From contig JBBDSH010000073.1 in NCBI GenBank assembly GCA_040905045.1, positions 32,974 through 96,973 of the forward strand: a stretch of 64,000 nt of DNA. The letters run 5' to 3'. A program made the position numbers and the translations under genes. The notes beneath the pieces are model-generated. The model saw only the letters and a program-made list of their open reading frames with translations, was not told where the DNA came from and made no database searches. Positions 1 through 8,494 of this stretch are shown here, one piece after another. This DNA is from JBBDSH01 sp040905045. Its GTDB lineage: Bacteria; Pseudomonadota; Gammaproteobacteria; Eutrophobiales; Eutrophobiaceae. Numbering within the stretch: position 1 is the stretch's first letter; every line of letters starts with the position of its first letter.

Positions 1-168
1 GCGGTTCAGACCGCGATTGTCGAGCAGTTTCGGGATGAGGGTATCGAAGTTCAGCATGGTATGAGGATCACCGGTCACTTCGTGGATGCTGCGTTCGATG
101 TTATTGCCGTCCACCAGTACGGCGACGGACTGGATGATTTTTACATCTTCGGGGCGGCTCTGGTTCAT
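1..168 (-). CDS. NYN (PIN-like) domain protein, N-terminal fragment
   Basis: This is the start of a minus-strand gene cut by the window edge; 56 codons are visible from an ATG at 168. The fragment contains the motif VLVDGNNIERSIHE, matching the first acidic strand (VDGxN) of NYN/LabA-type PIN-fold nucleases, where the Asp coordinates a catalytic metal. The family is thought to act on RNA in the cytoplasm. It is divergent from thiI, with a 111-bp gap that would hold both promoters. No more can be said about domains because the rest lies outside the window. Confidence 0.6.
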   Translation of the reverse strand, partial: MNQSRPEDVKIIQSVAVLVDGNNIERSIHEVTGDPHTMLNFDTLIPKLLDNRGLNR

Positions 169-279
169 GCGGACAGGCTACCATGTAATGTCCGTAAAGT
201 CACAGCTGTCATACGGTCGGGTTAATCGAGATTACTGATATGATAGAATGAATTTTTAATCTGTCATGTTTATTCCGTA

Positions 280-1605
280 ATGGTTACGCCGAGACAAAGA
301 TCTCCCTGGAATATAAAAGAGGTGCCGGAGGAAACAGCCCGGCCTTCCAGGATAGTCATGCACTGTCCCGACATTACACTCAAGGGAAAAAACCAGGACG
401 TCTTTCAGCATCAACTGGTGGAAAACATCCGCCGGCGGTTACACGGTCTGGGCATGGACTGGCCGGTCTATTCCGCCCGCGGCCGGGTCTACATCGATAG
501 CGGCGGCCGCGATCGCGAAACCATCCGGACGGTTCTCAATGCCATGGCGGACACGGCCGGTATCACCTCCATGGCGGCGGCTGTCTGGCTGCAGCCCGCG
601 CGTTTATGGAGCAGCGGCAATGAACTCAACTGGCCGTTGATCGAAGACGCCATGGTGGAGATGGCGGCGGAGACCTATCAATCCGGACGCAGCTTCTCGG
701 TACGCGTCAATCGTGTCGACAAATCCCTGCCGGGGCGCAGCCAGGACATGGAGGCCCGCCTGGGAAGAGTGATACGCGAAAGGACGGACTGGGATGATGT
801 CAACCTGAAAAACCCGGATCGGACGTTTTACATCGACGCCTACCCGGACGGCCTGTATCTCTATTCCGACAAGCGTCCCGGTATCGGCGGTTTGCCCGTG
901 GGTACCGGCGGCCGTCTGCTGGCTTTACTGTCCGGCGGAATCGATTCGCCGGTGGCCGCGTTCATGATGGCCAAGCGGGGCTGCAGCATCGATTTGTTTC
1001 ATATGACCGCTTCACATCTGGCGGGTTCCCGCATGGAGGAATCGGTGGTTTTCCGGCTGGCCCGGGAAATCAGCCGCTTCAGCCTGCGTACACGATTGTA
1101 CACCGCTCCCTATACGTATTTTGATCTGGCATTGCAGGATCGCAAGAGCGGTTACGAGTTGGTGTTATTCCGTCGTTTTCTTATGAGCATGGCGGAACAA
1201 CTGGCCCGGCGTATCGGTGCCGGCGCCCTGGTAACCGGCGACAGTCTCGGCCAGGTTGCATCGCAGACCATGGAAAACCTGACTGCCGCGTCACAGCATA
1301 TTCAGATACCCGTTATGCGGCCCCTGATCGGCATGAACAAGCAGGAGATCATCGCTCAGGCACGCTCCATCGGTACCTACGACATTTCTATTCAGCCCTA
1401 CAAGGATTGCTGTGCCCTGATCGGACAGAATCCCAGGACGCGTTCCCGGCATGAGCAACTGCAACACCTGGAAGAGCATGTATTCGATGATTACGACAGG
1501 ATGGTCGAGGATACCTTCCGGGATATGATGTGTTACGAATTCCGATGCGGTGAGTTCACCGGAGTCACGGAATCGGACAAGGCCGATTCGGCACATGAAT
1601 CATAA
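280..1605 (+). CDS. thiI: tRNA 4-thiouridine sulfurtransferase ThiI, short form
   Basis: The 441-residue protein has an N-terminal ferredoxin-like/THUMP region (about residues 20–200) followed by a PP-loop ATP pyrophosphatase motif, SGGIDSP at about 218–224, and the ThiI signature GDSLGQVASQT at about 320. ThiI adenylates U8 of tRNA and inserts sulfur; in enterobacteria it also supplies sulfur for thiamine. The protein ends soon after the PP-loop domain, so the C-terminal rhodanese domain of the E. coli enzyme is absent; a YKDCC motif is present near 372–376. The family is certain, but sulfur must come from another carrier. The first ATG at 280 is used; an internal ATG at 358 would cut into the N-terminal domain. 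Confidence 0.9.
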   Translation: MVTPRQRSPWNIKEVPEETARPSRIVMHCPDITLKGKNQDVFQHQLVENIRRRLHGLGMDWPVYSARGRVYIDSGGRDRETIRTVLNAMADTAGITSMAAAVWLQPARLWSSGNELNWPLIEDAMVEMAAETYQSGRSFSVRVNRVDKSLPGRSQDMEARLGRVIRERTDWDDVNLKNPDRTFYIDAYPDGLYLYSDKRPGIGGLPVGTGGRLLALLSGGIDSPVAAFMMAKRGCSIDLFHMTASHLAGSRMEESVVFRLAREISRFSLRTRLYTAPYTYFDLALQDRKSGYELVLFRRFLMSMAEQLARRIGAGALVTGDSLGQVASQTMENLTAASQHIQIPVMRPLIGMNKQEIIAQARSIGTYDISIQPYKDCCALIGQNPRTRSRHEQLQHLEEHVFDDYDRMVEDTFRDMMCYEFRCGEFTGVTESDKADSAHES

Positions 1606-1674
1606 AACAATATTCAGAGGTCACAGAGAATGGTCGGGAATTGTGTTTGATCGCAGGGTCTCAGAAAATTGTTA

Positions 1675-1750
1675 ATCTCGCCAAGCGCGCAAAGTTCGCA
1701 AAGGATAAAAGTCTATGATTCCTTTGCGTGCTTGGCGATCTTGGCGAGAT
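1675..1750. repeat. Imperfect inverted repeat between convergent genes
   Basis: The left arm 1675–1705 and right arm 1720–1750 share ATCTCGCCAAG, CGCAAAG and AAGGA blocks in inverted order around a 14-base loop. The arms contain the CGCCAAG/CGCAAAG wording common in dispersed intergenic repeats. It lies between thiI and the convergent DUF523 gene and could end transcription from both sides, although no clear T-run follows. The rest of 1606–1801 shows nothing else. Confidence 0.55.
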
Positions 1751-1801
1751 CCGCCACTACTCTGCCAGATACCTACAAATTTTGCCAAAGAGCCTTAATA
1801 T

Positions 1802-2755
1802 TCAACGAGGTTTAGCAATGAGATTTGCCGGCAGCGATTCGAGGAAGCGCTGGTTTTCCAGATAACCGTCGGGATTGCGCCGCAGGTGGTGGCGGATCAG
1901 CGTCAGCGCCACGATAACGGGCAGTTCTCCGGTCCGGTAACCCTCTATGGCTTCGCCCAGTTCGCGGCGGTCATTCTCGTCCAGGTCGTTCTTGAAAAAT
2001 CCGGCGATGTGCTGCAGCGTATTTATCTGGTTGCTGCGCCGGACCGGCTTTTTTACAGTCTGCATCAACAAGATGAAATATTCTTCCATGACCCGCGCCG
2101 GATCCTCGGCGGCACGCGCCACCATCCGTCCCATGGCGCGCATGGCATTCTGGTCATGTGCCATGATGAGAAACTTGTGCGCCGTATGGAAAGCAACCAG
2201 ATCCCGCACACGCTCTGATTCCGCGACCAGATTCTGCCAGCGGGAATAGATAAACACCCGTTCGAGGAAATTATCGCGCAGATCGGGATCGTTGAGCCGG
2301 CCTTCTTCCTCCACGGGTAACAGCGGCCGGTTTTCCATGAGGGCACGGGCGAAGATGCCGTTGGCCGAAGCCGATGGCACGTTGTTGTGATCGTAGATCT
2401 TGACCCTTTCCATGCCGCAACTGGGAGAACGCGATTTCAGGATATAACCGCTGATATCGGTTGCGGCCGCGGCGATATTGCGGCCGTATTCCCGCAACGG
2501 TTCTGTTACATCCCTGCGATTGTCATCCTGGACGACGGCTCTGGGTTGATCCGGTTTCCCTTCCAGGCGGATGGTGGGGCGCGGCACGCCCAGACCGATG
2601 GCCACTTCGGGACAGCAGGGGACGAATTCGAAATACCGGGACAGCGTGTCGGTGATGTAGCGGTCACGTTTGTGATCGCCGTTGTAACGCACATTTTCTC
2701 CCAGCAGGCAGCTGCTGATACCGATTCGTATGGGTTTGACGGTGTCTTCTGCCAT
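1802..2755 (-). CDS. DUF523–DUF1722 fusion protein (YbgA-like)
   Basis: The 317-residue protein begins with IGISSCLLGENVRYNG, the start signature of DUF523, with conserved cysteines (SSC, CCPE, SCG) over about residues 10–150. The C-terminal half (about 180–305) matches the DUF1722/YbgA region, with FHTAHKFLIMAHD as its hallmark. Family members are cytoplasmic. The DUF523 cysteines suggest a metal or iron–sulfur site, and some DUF1722 proteins sit beside photolyase genes, but the biochemical role is unsettled. It lies 18 bp downstream of sfsA on the same strand and probably shares its transcript. Length and both domains look intact. Confidence 0.85.
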   Translation of the reverse strand: MAEDTVKPIRIGISSCLLGENVRYNGDHKRDRYITDTLSRYFEFVPCCPEVAIGLGVPRPTIRLEGKPDQPRAVVQDDNRRDVTEPLREYGRNIAAAATDISGYILKSRSPSCGMERVKIYDHNNVPSASANGIFARALMENRPLLPVEEEGRLNDPDLRDNFLERVFIYSRWQNLVAESERVRDLVAFHTAHKFLIMAHDQNAMRAMGRMVARAAEDPARVMEEYFILLMQTVKKPVRRSNQINTLQHIAGFFKNDLDENDRRELGEAIEGYRTGELPVIVALTLIRHHLRRNPDGYLENQRFLESLPANLIAKPR

Positions 2756-2773
2756 GATGACGGCGATTTATAC

Positions 2774-3475
2774 TCAGGAGGTGACCACAGGTAGTGGTGT
2801 ATCCAGTTCGATGGATTGCGGATTGATACTGGCCCGATAGGCAAGTGCTTCAACGCCGTTGTTCATGACCTGCCTGAGGGTGCGGCCGTATTCGGCGTCG
2901 ATGTCGTCCGCCGGGCGGAATTCATCGGTATCCATGCGTTGCACGCAGAAGACGATAATGCCGCGTTTCCCGTCCCGTACAACGCGTTCCAGTTCCCGCA
3001 GATGCCGCGTACCGCGCTGGCTTACGGCATCGGGAAACCGTGCAATACCGTTATCAGCCAGGGTAACGTTCTTGACCTCCACATAACAGTCCGGATCCGA
3101 ATCCAGCAGCAGGTCGATGCGGCTGTTTTCCTCACCGTATCGAACTTCGCGCCGCAGGGAAAGGTAGTTCCGGAGTTCGCTTATCACCCCGTTTTCTATG
3201 GCTTCGCAAACCAGGGTATTGGCCAGTGAGGTATTAATGCCGACAAGAACGCCCGGTTCGGTCTCGACCATTTCCCAGCCGAGCCGGTATTTGCGTTTCG
3301 GGTTGCCGGAATCACTCAGCCATACCCTGGAGCCGGGAGTACAGCAGCCGAGCATGGAGCCGGTATTGGGCGTATGCGCGGTAATCATTTCGCCGTTCTC
3401 CAGTTCCACATCGGCGAGGAAGCGTTTGTAGCGCTTTATCAGCGTCCCTTCGATGAGAGGCTTCTCAAACTTCAT
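2774..3475 (-). CDS. sfsA: SfsA family DNA-binding/nuclease-like protein
   Basis: From the methionine at 3475 the protein is 233 residues, the usual SfsA length. It shows LIKRYKRFLADVEL at the start, HTPNTGSMLGCCTPG near 35–50, and the PD-(D/E)XK-like core SRIDLLLDSDPDCYVEVKNVTL with its EVKN motif. SfsA was named for sugar fermentation stimulation in E. coli and binds DNA; its exact activity is still uncertain. The open frame extends to 3502, but the extra nine residues are not part of the family and the MKFEKPL start aligns with known members. The ribosome-binding site is weak for either start. Confidence 0.88.
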   Translation of the reverse strand: MKFEKPLIEGTLIKRYKRFLADVELENGEMITAHTPNTGSMLGCCTPGSRVWLSDSGNPKRKYRLGWEMVETEPGVLVGINTSLANTLVCEAIENGVISELRNYLSLRREVRYGEENSRIDLLLDSDPDCYVEVKNVTLADNGIARFPDAVSQRGTRHLRELERVVRDGKRGIIVFCVQRMDTDEFRPADDIDAEYGRTLRQVMNNGVEALAYRASINPQSIELDTPLPVVTS

Positions 3476-3503
3476 TAGAACCATTGAAACTTGATACGGC
3501 AAG

Positions 3504-3597
3504 CAGTGAGGAGCGAGACGGGAGGCGTGAGGTGTCGCAAGTTTAAACCTGGTCTGTGTTATTCCTCACCCCTTACCCTTCACGCCTCACTTACCTT
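3504..3597. repeat. G/A-rich heptad-like repeat pair, inverted
   Basis: A GTGAGGAGCGAGACGGG-type stretch at about 3506–3535 is answered by CCTCACCCCTTACCCTTCACG at about 3562–3583 on the same strand, so the two can pair. The same vocabulary recurs at 32550–32700 and 44546–44580, indicating a dispersed intergenic repeat family. Confidence 0.6.
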
Positions 3598-3872
3598 CGG
3601 AATCCACGGCCATGGCGCCTTGGTTCCTTTTCCTTGGCCATGCTGACGCTGAGCTTGCGGCCGTTGATCTCCGTGCCGTTCATCTTCAGGGCCGTTTCGG
3701 CGCTGTGTTGTTTGACGAACGTGATAAAGGCGAAGCCGCGCGAGTCACCGGTGAGACGATCGGTAATCATGTTAATGTTGTCGATATCACCGTAATCGGC
3801 AAAGGTGGACTTGAGATCGTCTTCCGAGAAATTGAAAGGCATATTGCCGACATAGATTTTATTTTGAGACAT
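3591..3872 (-). CDS. Small RRM RNA-binding protein
   Basis: This 93-residue protein is a single RNA-recognition motif. RNP2 appears as KIYVGNMPF (about residues 5–13) and RNP1 as RGFAFITF (about 45–52), followed by a short basic tail ending RRHGRGFRR. Such single-RRM proteins occur in cyanobacteria and many proteobacteria, bind RNA in the cytoplasm and are often cold- or stress-linked. The start MSQNKIYVGN fits the family. It is followed downstream by the repeat separating it from sfsA, so co-transcription is not certain. Confidence 0.92.
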   Translation of the reverse strand: MSQNKIYVGNMPFNFSEDDLKSTFADYGDIDNINMITDRLTGDSRGFAFITFVKQHSAETALKMNGTEINGRKLSVSMAKEKEPRRHGRGFRR

Positions 3873-3897
3873 TAATGTGGTTTCCTGAATTATTAAT

Positions 3898-4401
3898 TTA
3901 TTTCACGGACAAGACCGTAACCTTGTAATGCAGGGTCTGGCCTGAAAGGGGATGGTTCATATCAATTACCGCCTTGTCCTCTTCGATTTTACGAACGCTG
4001 ATGGTTTGTTGCCGGCCTTCTTCATTGCTGATGATCAAAATGGCTCCTTCCTGTCTTGCATCTTCGGGCAATTTTCCCAGGTCAATTTCCTGAATCGCCT
4101 CGGGATCCGGATTCCCGAATCCGTCTTCCGGCGCCAGCGTGATTTCCCTTGTCTCGCCCGCTTCGGTACCTTCCAGAGCCTTTTCAAGCGCCGGCAGTAT
4201 GCTGCCTTCGCCCTGTTTGAATGTCATGGCGTCCTCACCGACATTGGAATCAACCACGGTACCGTCATCCAGCGCTAGGGAGTATTCGATTGTCACTGTA
4301 CGTCCCTGACTGACAACTGCTTCCGCTGCACGGGAACCGGTATACAGAAAAGACAACAGGATTAGTGAAATAAAAATCAGTGCTCTGCTTTGTCTTGGCA
4401 T
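3898..4401 (-). CDS. Exported FKBP-type peptidyl-prolyl isomerase
   Basis: The start at 4401 is preferred over the longer frame to 4569: GGGAGG lies 7 bases upstream and the resulting N-terminus, MPRQSRALIFISLILLSFL, is a typical signal peptide. The mature part holds an FKBP fold of the SlyD/FkpB type (VTIEYSLALDDGTVVDS, FKQGEGSILPALEKALEG, LAPEDGFGNPDPE). That family normally carries an insert-in-flap domain and isomerises prolyl bonds in folding clients. The signal peptide suggests a periplasmic version, which is less common than the cytoplasmic SlyD form. The protein is 167 residues before processing. Confidence 0.85.
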   Translation of the reverse strand: MPRQSRALIFISLILLSFLYTGSRAAEAVVSQGRTVTIEYSLALDDGTVVDSNVGEDAMTFKQGEGSILPALEKALEGTEAGETREITLAPEDGFGNPDPEAIQEIDLGKLPEDARQEGAILIISNEEGRQQTISVRKIEEDKAVIDMNHPLSGQTLHYKVTVLSVK

Positions 4402-4686
4402 ATACTGCCTCCCTTGATAGTGAAGGAACATCAGCGGCGGAAAAATACCTGTTGTTCTGTCCGATGCGCCGCGTTCCGGGTTACAGGCGCCCGACAGGCC
4501 AAAAGAAAACCGTATCGAATACACCGGGACCATTGTGTGGCGAACCGGAATATATCTACAGGTATGCACGCGCAGGTTCTGGTACTATAGCATTCGCCGC
4601 CCGGAGTTGACAGGGGAAAATCCGGTTCAGGGTCAATTAGAGGCGGCTTTATCCAGGGTATTTTTCTTGTAAGGTGCTCCCTTCTC

Positions 4687-5436
4687 ATGGCAATCCTGTG
4701 GCAGAAAACCATCCGTGGTCAACATTATGAAATCCGTTCCGCCGGAAGGACGCGACGGTTGTATACCAATGGTGTCTGCCACAGCGAATTCAACCCTTTC
4801 CATATCTTCAGCGGCAGTATCTGGGATCTTTTGATATTGCCGGCCTGGTTTTATTCCGCATCCGACATTCGGCGTATCCTGGTTCTGGGTGTCGGCGGTG
4901 GTTCCAATGTCCTGCAGCTGGAGCATCTGCTGGAACCGGAACTCATCCTGGGTATTGAACGCGACCCAGTCCATTTGCGTCTGGCCCGAAAGTTTTTCGA
5001 TATCGAAAACTCGTGCAGTGAAATAATCGAAGTGGATGCCCGGGGCTGGCTGGCGAATTATAATGGCGAGCCGTTTGATATGATCATCGACGATCTTTTC
5101 ATGGATTGTGGCAATGAGCCGGTACGAGCGGTAAAAGTGAACCGGGAATGGTCGCAATTATTGATCCGGAATTTGAAGAAAGGCGGCCTGCTGACGATCA
5201 ATTTCGCTTCCGGGGAGGAACTGACGGCATCGGCTATTGTCCGACAATCCAGGTTCCATCATCGCTTTCCCTCCATGTTCCGGATGACAACCCCGCTGCT
5301 TGATAATAACGTCGGTGTCTTTATCGGACGGCAGGTGAACAGCCGCTATTTGCGCGAGCGACTCAGGCGGCATCCGGTGGCGGAAAGGGCCATCGCCAAC
5401 CGTCGTATCCGTTACCGTATCAACCAACTCGTGTAA
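4687..5436 (+). CDS. Spermidine-synthase-like methyltransferase-fold protein
   Basis: The 249-residue protein has a Rossmann methyltransferase core: ILVLGVGGGSNVLQLEHL (motif I, about residues 63–80), GIERDP (acidic loop, about 94–99) and FDMIIDDLF (about 124–132). This arrangement is that of the spermidine-synthase family (PABS). It lacks the full N-terminal β-domain of true SpeE, and many stand-alone homologues have no assigned substrate, so polyamine synthesis should not be assumed. It lies 45 bp upstream of the ABC transporter genes, but a functional link is not evident. Confidence 0.7.
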   Translation: MAILWQKTIRGQHYEIRSAGRTRRLYTNGVCHSEFNPFHIFSGSIWDLLILPAWFYSASDIRRILVLGVGGGSNVLQLEHLLEPELILGIERDPVHLRLARKFFDIENSCSEIIEVDARGWLANYNGEPFDMIIDDLFMDCGNEPVRAVKVNREWSQLLIRNLKKGGLLTINFASGEELTASAIVRQSRFHHRFPSMFRMTTPLLDNNVGVFIGRQVNSRYLRERLRRHPVAERAIANRRIRYRINQLV

Positions 5437-5481
5437 CATGCACTTATGCATATCGACAGCCATGCCGGATATCTGCACGTA

Positions 5482-6240
5482 ATGAACGATATACTTTCAT
5501 TGGAAAACATTACCAAGCGATTCGACAATACTTCAGCCGTTGACGGACTGTCGCTGCCAATCGCGGAAGGCGAGACCACCGTCCTCATTGGTCCCAGCGG
5601 CTGCGGCAAATCCACCATACTGCGGCTTGTTACAGGCCTGATCCGTGCCGACCAGGGCCGGGTTCTGTTCCAGGGGCAGCCACTGGAAAGGAAAGATATG
5701 GAATCCTTTCGCCGGCATATCGGTTACGTTATCCAGGACGGCGGTTTGTTTCCCCATCTGACAGCACGGGATAACGTAACCATCATTGCGCGTTATCTGG
5801 ACTGGCTCGATTCCACCATGGCCGAACGCCTCGTGGAGCTGGCCGAACTGGTAAAACTGAATGATGAAATACTGGATCGCTATCCTGCGGAATTATCCGG
5901 CGGCCAGCGCCAGCGCGTCAGTCTCATGCGCAGCCTGATGCTGGATCCGGAAATCCTGCTGCTGGACGAACCCTTCACCGCGCTCGATCCCCTGATCCGT
6001 TTTGAACTGCAGGCGGATATGAAAGACATATTCCGCCGCCTGAACAAAACCGTGTTGTTCGTGACTCATGACATGAATGAAGCCGCCTGGCTGGGCGATA
6101 GCATCGTACTGATGCGCGACGGCCGTGTCGTGCAGAAGGGCGGTTACCGGGATCTGGCAGACCGGCCCGTGGATGAATTCGTGCGACGGTTCCTCCGCGC
6201 TCAGCGCCCGCCCGAAGCGGGGAACGGGGGAGGGCCATGA
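5482..6240 (+). CDS. Osmoprotectant-type ABC transporter ATPase
   Basis: From ATG 5482 the protein is 252 residues and has Walker A GPSGCGKST (about residues 36–44), a Q-loop YVIQDGG, the ABC signature LSGGQRQRVS (about 137–146) and Walker B LLLDEPF (about 158–164). It is closest in style to the OpuCA/ProV/YehX quaternary-amine importers but lacks the C-terminal CBS pair of OpuCA. The upstream in-frame ATG at 5446 would add 12 unconserved residues. Its stop overlaps the next gene's start (ATGA at 6237), showing a translationally coupled two-gene importer. Confidence 0.88.
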   Translation: MNDILSLENITKRFDNTSAVDGLSLPIAEGETTVLIGPSGCGKSTILRLVTGLIRADQGRVLFQGQPLERKDMESFRRHIGYVIQDGGLFPHLTARDNVTIIARYLDWLDSTMAERLVELAELVKLNDEILDRYPAELSGGQRQRVSLMRSLMLDPEILLLDEPFTALDPLIRFELQADMKDIFRRLNKTVLFVTHDMNEAAWLGDSIVLMRDGRVVQKGGYRDLADRPVDEFVRRFLRAQRPPEAGNGGGP

Positions 6241-7736
6241 AACGATCGCGCTCGTTTGCTGTTCTTCTGTTTGTACTGGTATCAGCGTGTCTTTCACCGG
6301 AATCACAGGCGTTGACCGTGGCGTCGAAAAAGTTCACGGAAGGCGTCATCCTAGGCGAGATGGCGAGGCAGATGCTGGAGAGGGACGACATGGAAGTGCG
6401 GCATCGGCGCGAACTGGGCGGGACGCGCATTCTCTGGAGTGCCCTGGTACGGGGGGATATCGACGTCTATCCGGAATACACGGGAACGCTGAAGAACGAG
6501 ATATTCGCCGGGGAGGGTATCTCCGACATGGAGGAACTGCGGCGCGTTCTCGAACAACACGGCATCGGTATGACCGAATCGCTGGGTTTCAACAACACCT
6601 ATGTTCTCGGTATGGTCTGGAACCGGGCCGAACGCCTGAACATTACCCGTATCTCGGATTTGAAGCGTTATCCGAAGTTGCGATTCGGGCTCAGTGATGA
6701 ATTCATGGATCGGGAGGACGGCTGGCCGGCTTTGCGCGAACACTACGGTCTGCCCCATGAGGGTGTGCGCGGTCTCGATCATGATCTGGCCTATCGCGGA
6801 CTCGCCGCTGATCGCCTGGACGTGGTCGATCTCTACTCTACGGATGCGGAGATCCAGTACTATGATATCCGGCCGCTGGTCGATGACCGGGATTTTTTCC
6901 CCGATTACCATGCCGTTTTTCTCTACCGGCTGGAGGCGGCGCGGCAGTATCCGGAGAACTTTCAACGTCTGCGCAAGCTTGAGGGCAGCCTGGACGAGCA
7001 CCACATGAGTATCCTCAACGCCCGGGTCAAGGTCCAGCACCAGCCCGAAGGCAGCGTCGCCGCGGATTTTATCTGGGAGAATTTCGGGCAGGAAACCCGT
7101 GTACCGACCTCCTCGCGCCTGGATCGCTTCCTGACCAATACCGTCGACCATCTCTTTATGGTGGCCGTTTCGTTGCTGGCCGCTGTTGTCATTGCCATAC
7201 CGCTGGGTATCGCCGCGGCACGGTACCGGCGCCTTGGCCAGGTGATACTGGGCGGTGCCGGCATTATCCAGACGATTCCGGCACTGGCGTTGCTGGTTTT
7301 CATGATTCCGTTGTTCGGTATTGGCGCCGAACCGGCCATCGCGGCGCTGTTTCTTTACAGCCTGCTGCCGATCATACGCAACACCTGCAGCGGCCTGCAG
7401 GACATCCCCGCGTCCCTGCGGGACTCGGCCGTTGTTTTGGGACTGCCGCCTCTGGCAAGATTGCGTATGGTGGAACTGCCGCTGGCCATGCGCTCTATCC
7501 TTACGGGCATCAAGATTTCCGCGGTGATCAATATCGGCACCGCCACCCTGGGTGCGTTGATTGGCGCCGGCGGCTACGGCCAGCCGATACTCACCGGGAT
7601 ACGACTGGACGACATCAAACTGATAATGGAAGGGGCCGTGCCCGCCGCCGTACTGGCGCTGCTCGTTCAGGGATTCTTTGAGTTACTGGAACGTTATATG
7701 CTGCCAAGAGGCTTACGTTTGAAAAGCGAGGCGTAA
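6237..7736 (+). CDS. Fused glycine-betaine/choline-type binding protein and permease
   Basis: The 499-residue protein starts with a signal-like segment (MKRSRSFAVLLFVLVSACL), then an OpuAC-type substrate-binding domain (about residues 25–275; VASKKFTEGVILGEM, YPEYTGTL). Several membrane segments follow from about 290, with the permease EAA-loop-like stretch LPLAMRSILTGIKIS. This binding-protein–permease fusion is known in OpuC-like and YehYZ-like importers for quaternary amines, although here the binding domain precedes the permease. With the upstream ATPase it makes a complete importer. The actual ligand (betaine, choline, carnitine or other) cannot be read from sequence. Confidence 0.85.
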   Translation: MKRSRSFAVLLFVLVSACLSPESQALTVASKKFTEGVILGEMARQMLERDDMEVRHRRELGGTRILWSALVRGDIDVYPEYTGTLKNEIFAGEGISDMEELRRVLEQHGIGMTESLGFNNTYVLGMVWNRAERLNITRISDLKRYPKLRFGLSDEFMDREDGWPALREHYGLPHEGVRGLDHDLAYRGLAADRLDVVDLYSTDAEIQYYDIRPLVDDRDFFPDYHAVFLYRLEAARQYPENFQRLRKLEGSLDEHHMSILNARVKVQHQPEGSVAADFIWENFGQETRVPTSSRLDRFLTNTVDHLFMVAVSLLAAVVIAIPLGIAAARYRRLGQVILGGAGIIQTIPALALLVFMIPLFGIGAEPAIAALFLYSLLPIIRNTCSGLQDIPASLRDSAVVLGLPPLARLRMVELPLAMRSILTGIKISAVINIGTATLGALIGAGGYGQPILTGIRLDDIKLIMEGAVPAAVLALLVQGFFELLERYMLPRGLRLKSEA

Positions 7737-7742
7737 CTATGT

Positions 7743-7813
7743 GGGGATCGGGACTCGGGGATCGGGGAGGTGATGTTGGAACGAGCCCCGAGCCCCGAGC
7801 CCCGAGCCACGAG
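7743..7813. repeat. GAGCCCC/GGGGATCGGG short-repeat cluster
   Basis: GGGGATCGGGACTCGGGG at 7743–7760 is followed by three tandem GAGCCCC units at about 7783–7803 and a GAGCCACGAG variant. The first part can pair with the second, so the tail of the permease mRNA can fold into a strong GC hairpin. The unit resembles the AGCCAC arrays found elsewhere in this window. Confidence 0.6.
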
Positions 7814-7821
7814 GAACGCGG

Positions 7822-8433
7822 TCAGCTTGCCTCCTGCATAATCTCTTCCGTGGCATTACGACGCTGCTCGACGATGCGCATGAATTCGTGGGCCACCCGG
7901 GGGACATGCTCGAAGTAATGGGTGAGGGCATTATAATCAGCCCGCAGCAGTATCGAAGCCTCGATCGCCCGGACCGATGCGGTGCGGATACCGCCCTGGA
8001 AGTAACCCATTTCACCGATGGGTTCCGGCGGTTCCACGTAGGCAATATGAATATGGCTGCCGTCAAGATTGGTACGATAGACCTCGACCTTGCCGCTGCA
8101 GAGGATATACAGGGTCGGATCGGGTTCGTCCTGGAAGATAAACTGATCACCGGTATCGACGATCACCTCGGTGAAACGGTTGCCGATAGCGGCCAGTTCC
8201 GAATCGGACAGCATGCTGAAGACAGGACTGGCTTTAAGGCGTTCGGCCCGCTGTCTGCGCAGGGCGCTGTCCAGTTCTTCCTGACTGATAACGCCATCTT
8301 CCAGCAGGATTTCACCGATATGCTTCAGCGGCAGACGTCGTTTCAGCAACTGGCCCTGTTTTTTAACGGCATTCTGCAGAACGCCCGGAGAACAGACGAG
8401 ATAGTCACCCAGTCGTTTTGCAGTCATCATCAT
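7822..8433 (-). CDS. Cyclic-nucleotide-binding domain protein with MshEN-like segment
   Basis: This 203-residue protein carries a short segment (about residues 32–64, IGEILLEDGVISQEELDSAL) resembling the N-terminal repeat of type II/IV secretion ATPases (MshEN/GspE-N). A cNMP-binding β-roll follows (about 70–190; GDQFIFQDEPDPTLYILCSGKVEVY, GEMGYFQGGIRTASVRA). There is no helix-turn-helix, so it is probably a signalling adaptor rather than a CRP-type regulator. Nearby on the same strand is a FimX-like protein, and both could serve second-messenger control of pili or attachment. Confidence 0.75.
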   Translation of the reverse strand: MMMTAKRLGDYLVCSPGVLQNAVKKQGQLLKRRLPLKHIGEILLEDGVISQEELDSALRRQRAERLKASPVFSMLSDSELAAIGNRFTEVIVDTGDQFIFQDEPDPTLYILCSGKVEVYRTNLDGSHIHIAYVEPPEPIGEMGYFQGGIRTASVRAIEASILLRADYNALTHYFEHVPRVAHEFMRIVEQRRNATEEIMQEAS

Positions 8434-8494
8434 TCAGGCGTGCAGGTTCGGGATAATGTGAATAAAGAAAGTATGTTTGATTGTAATTCGTTTT

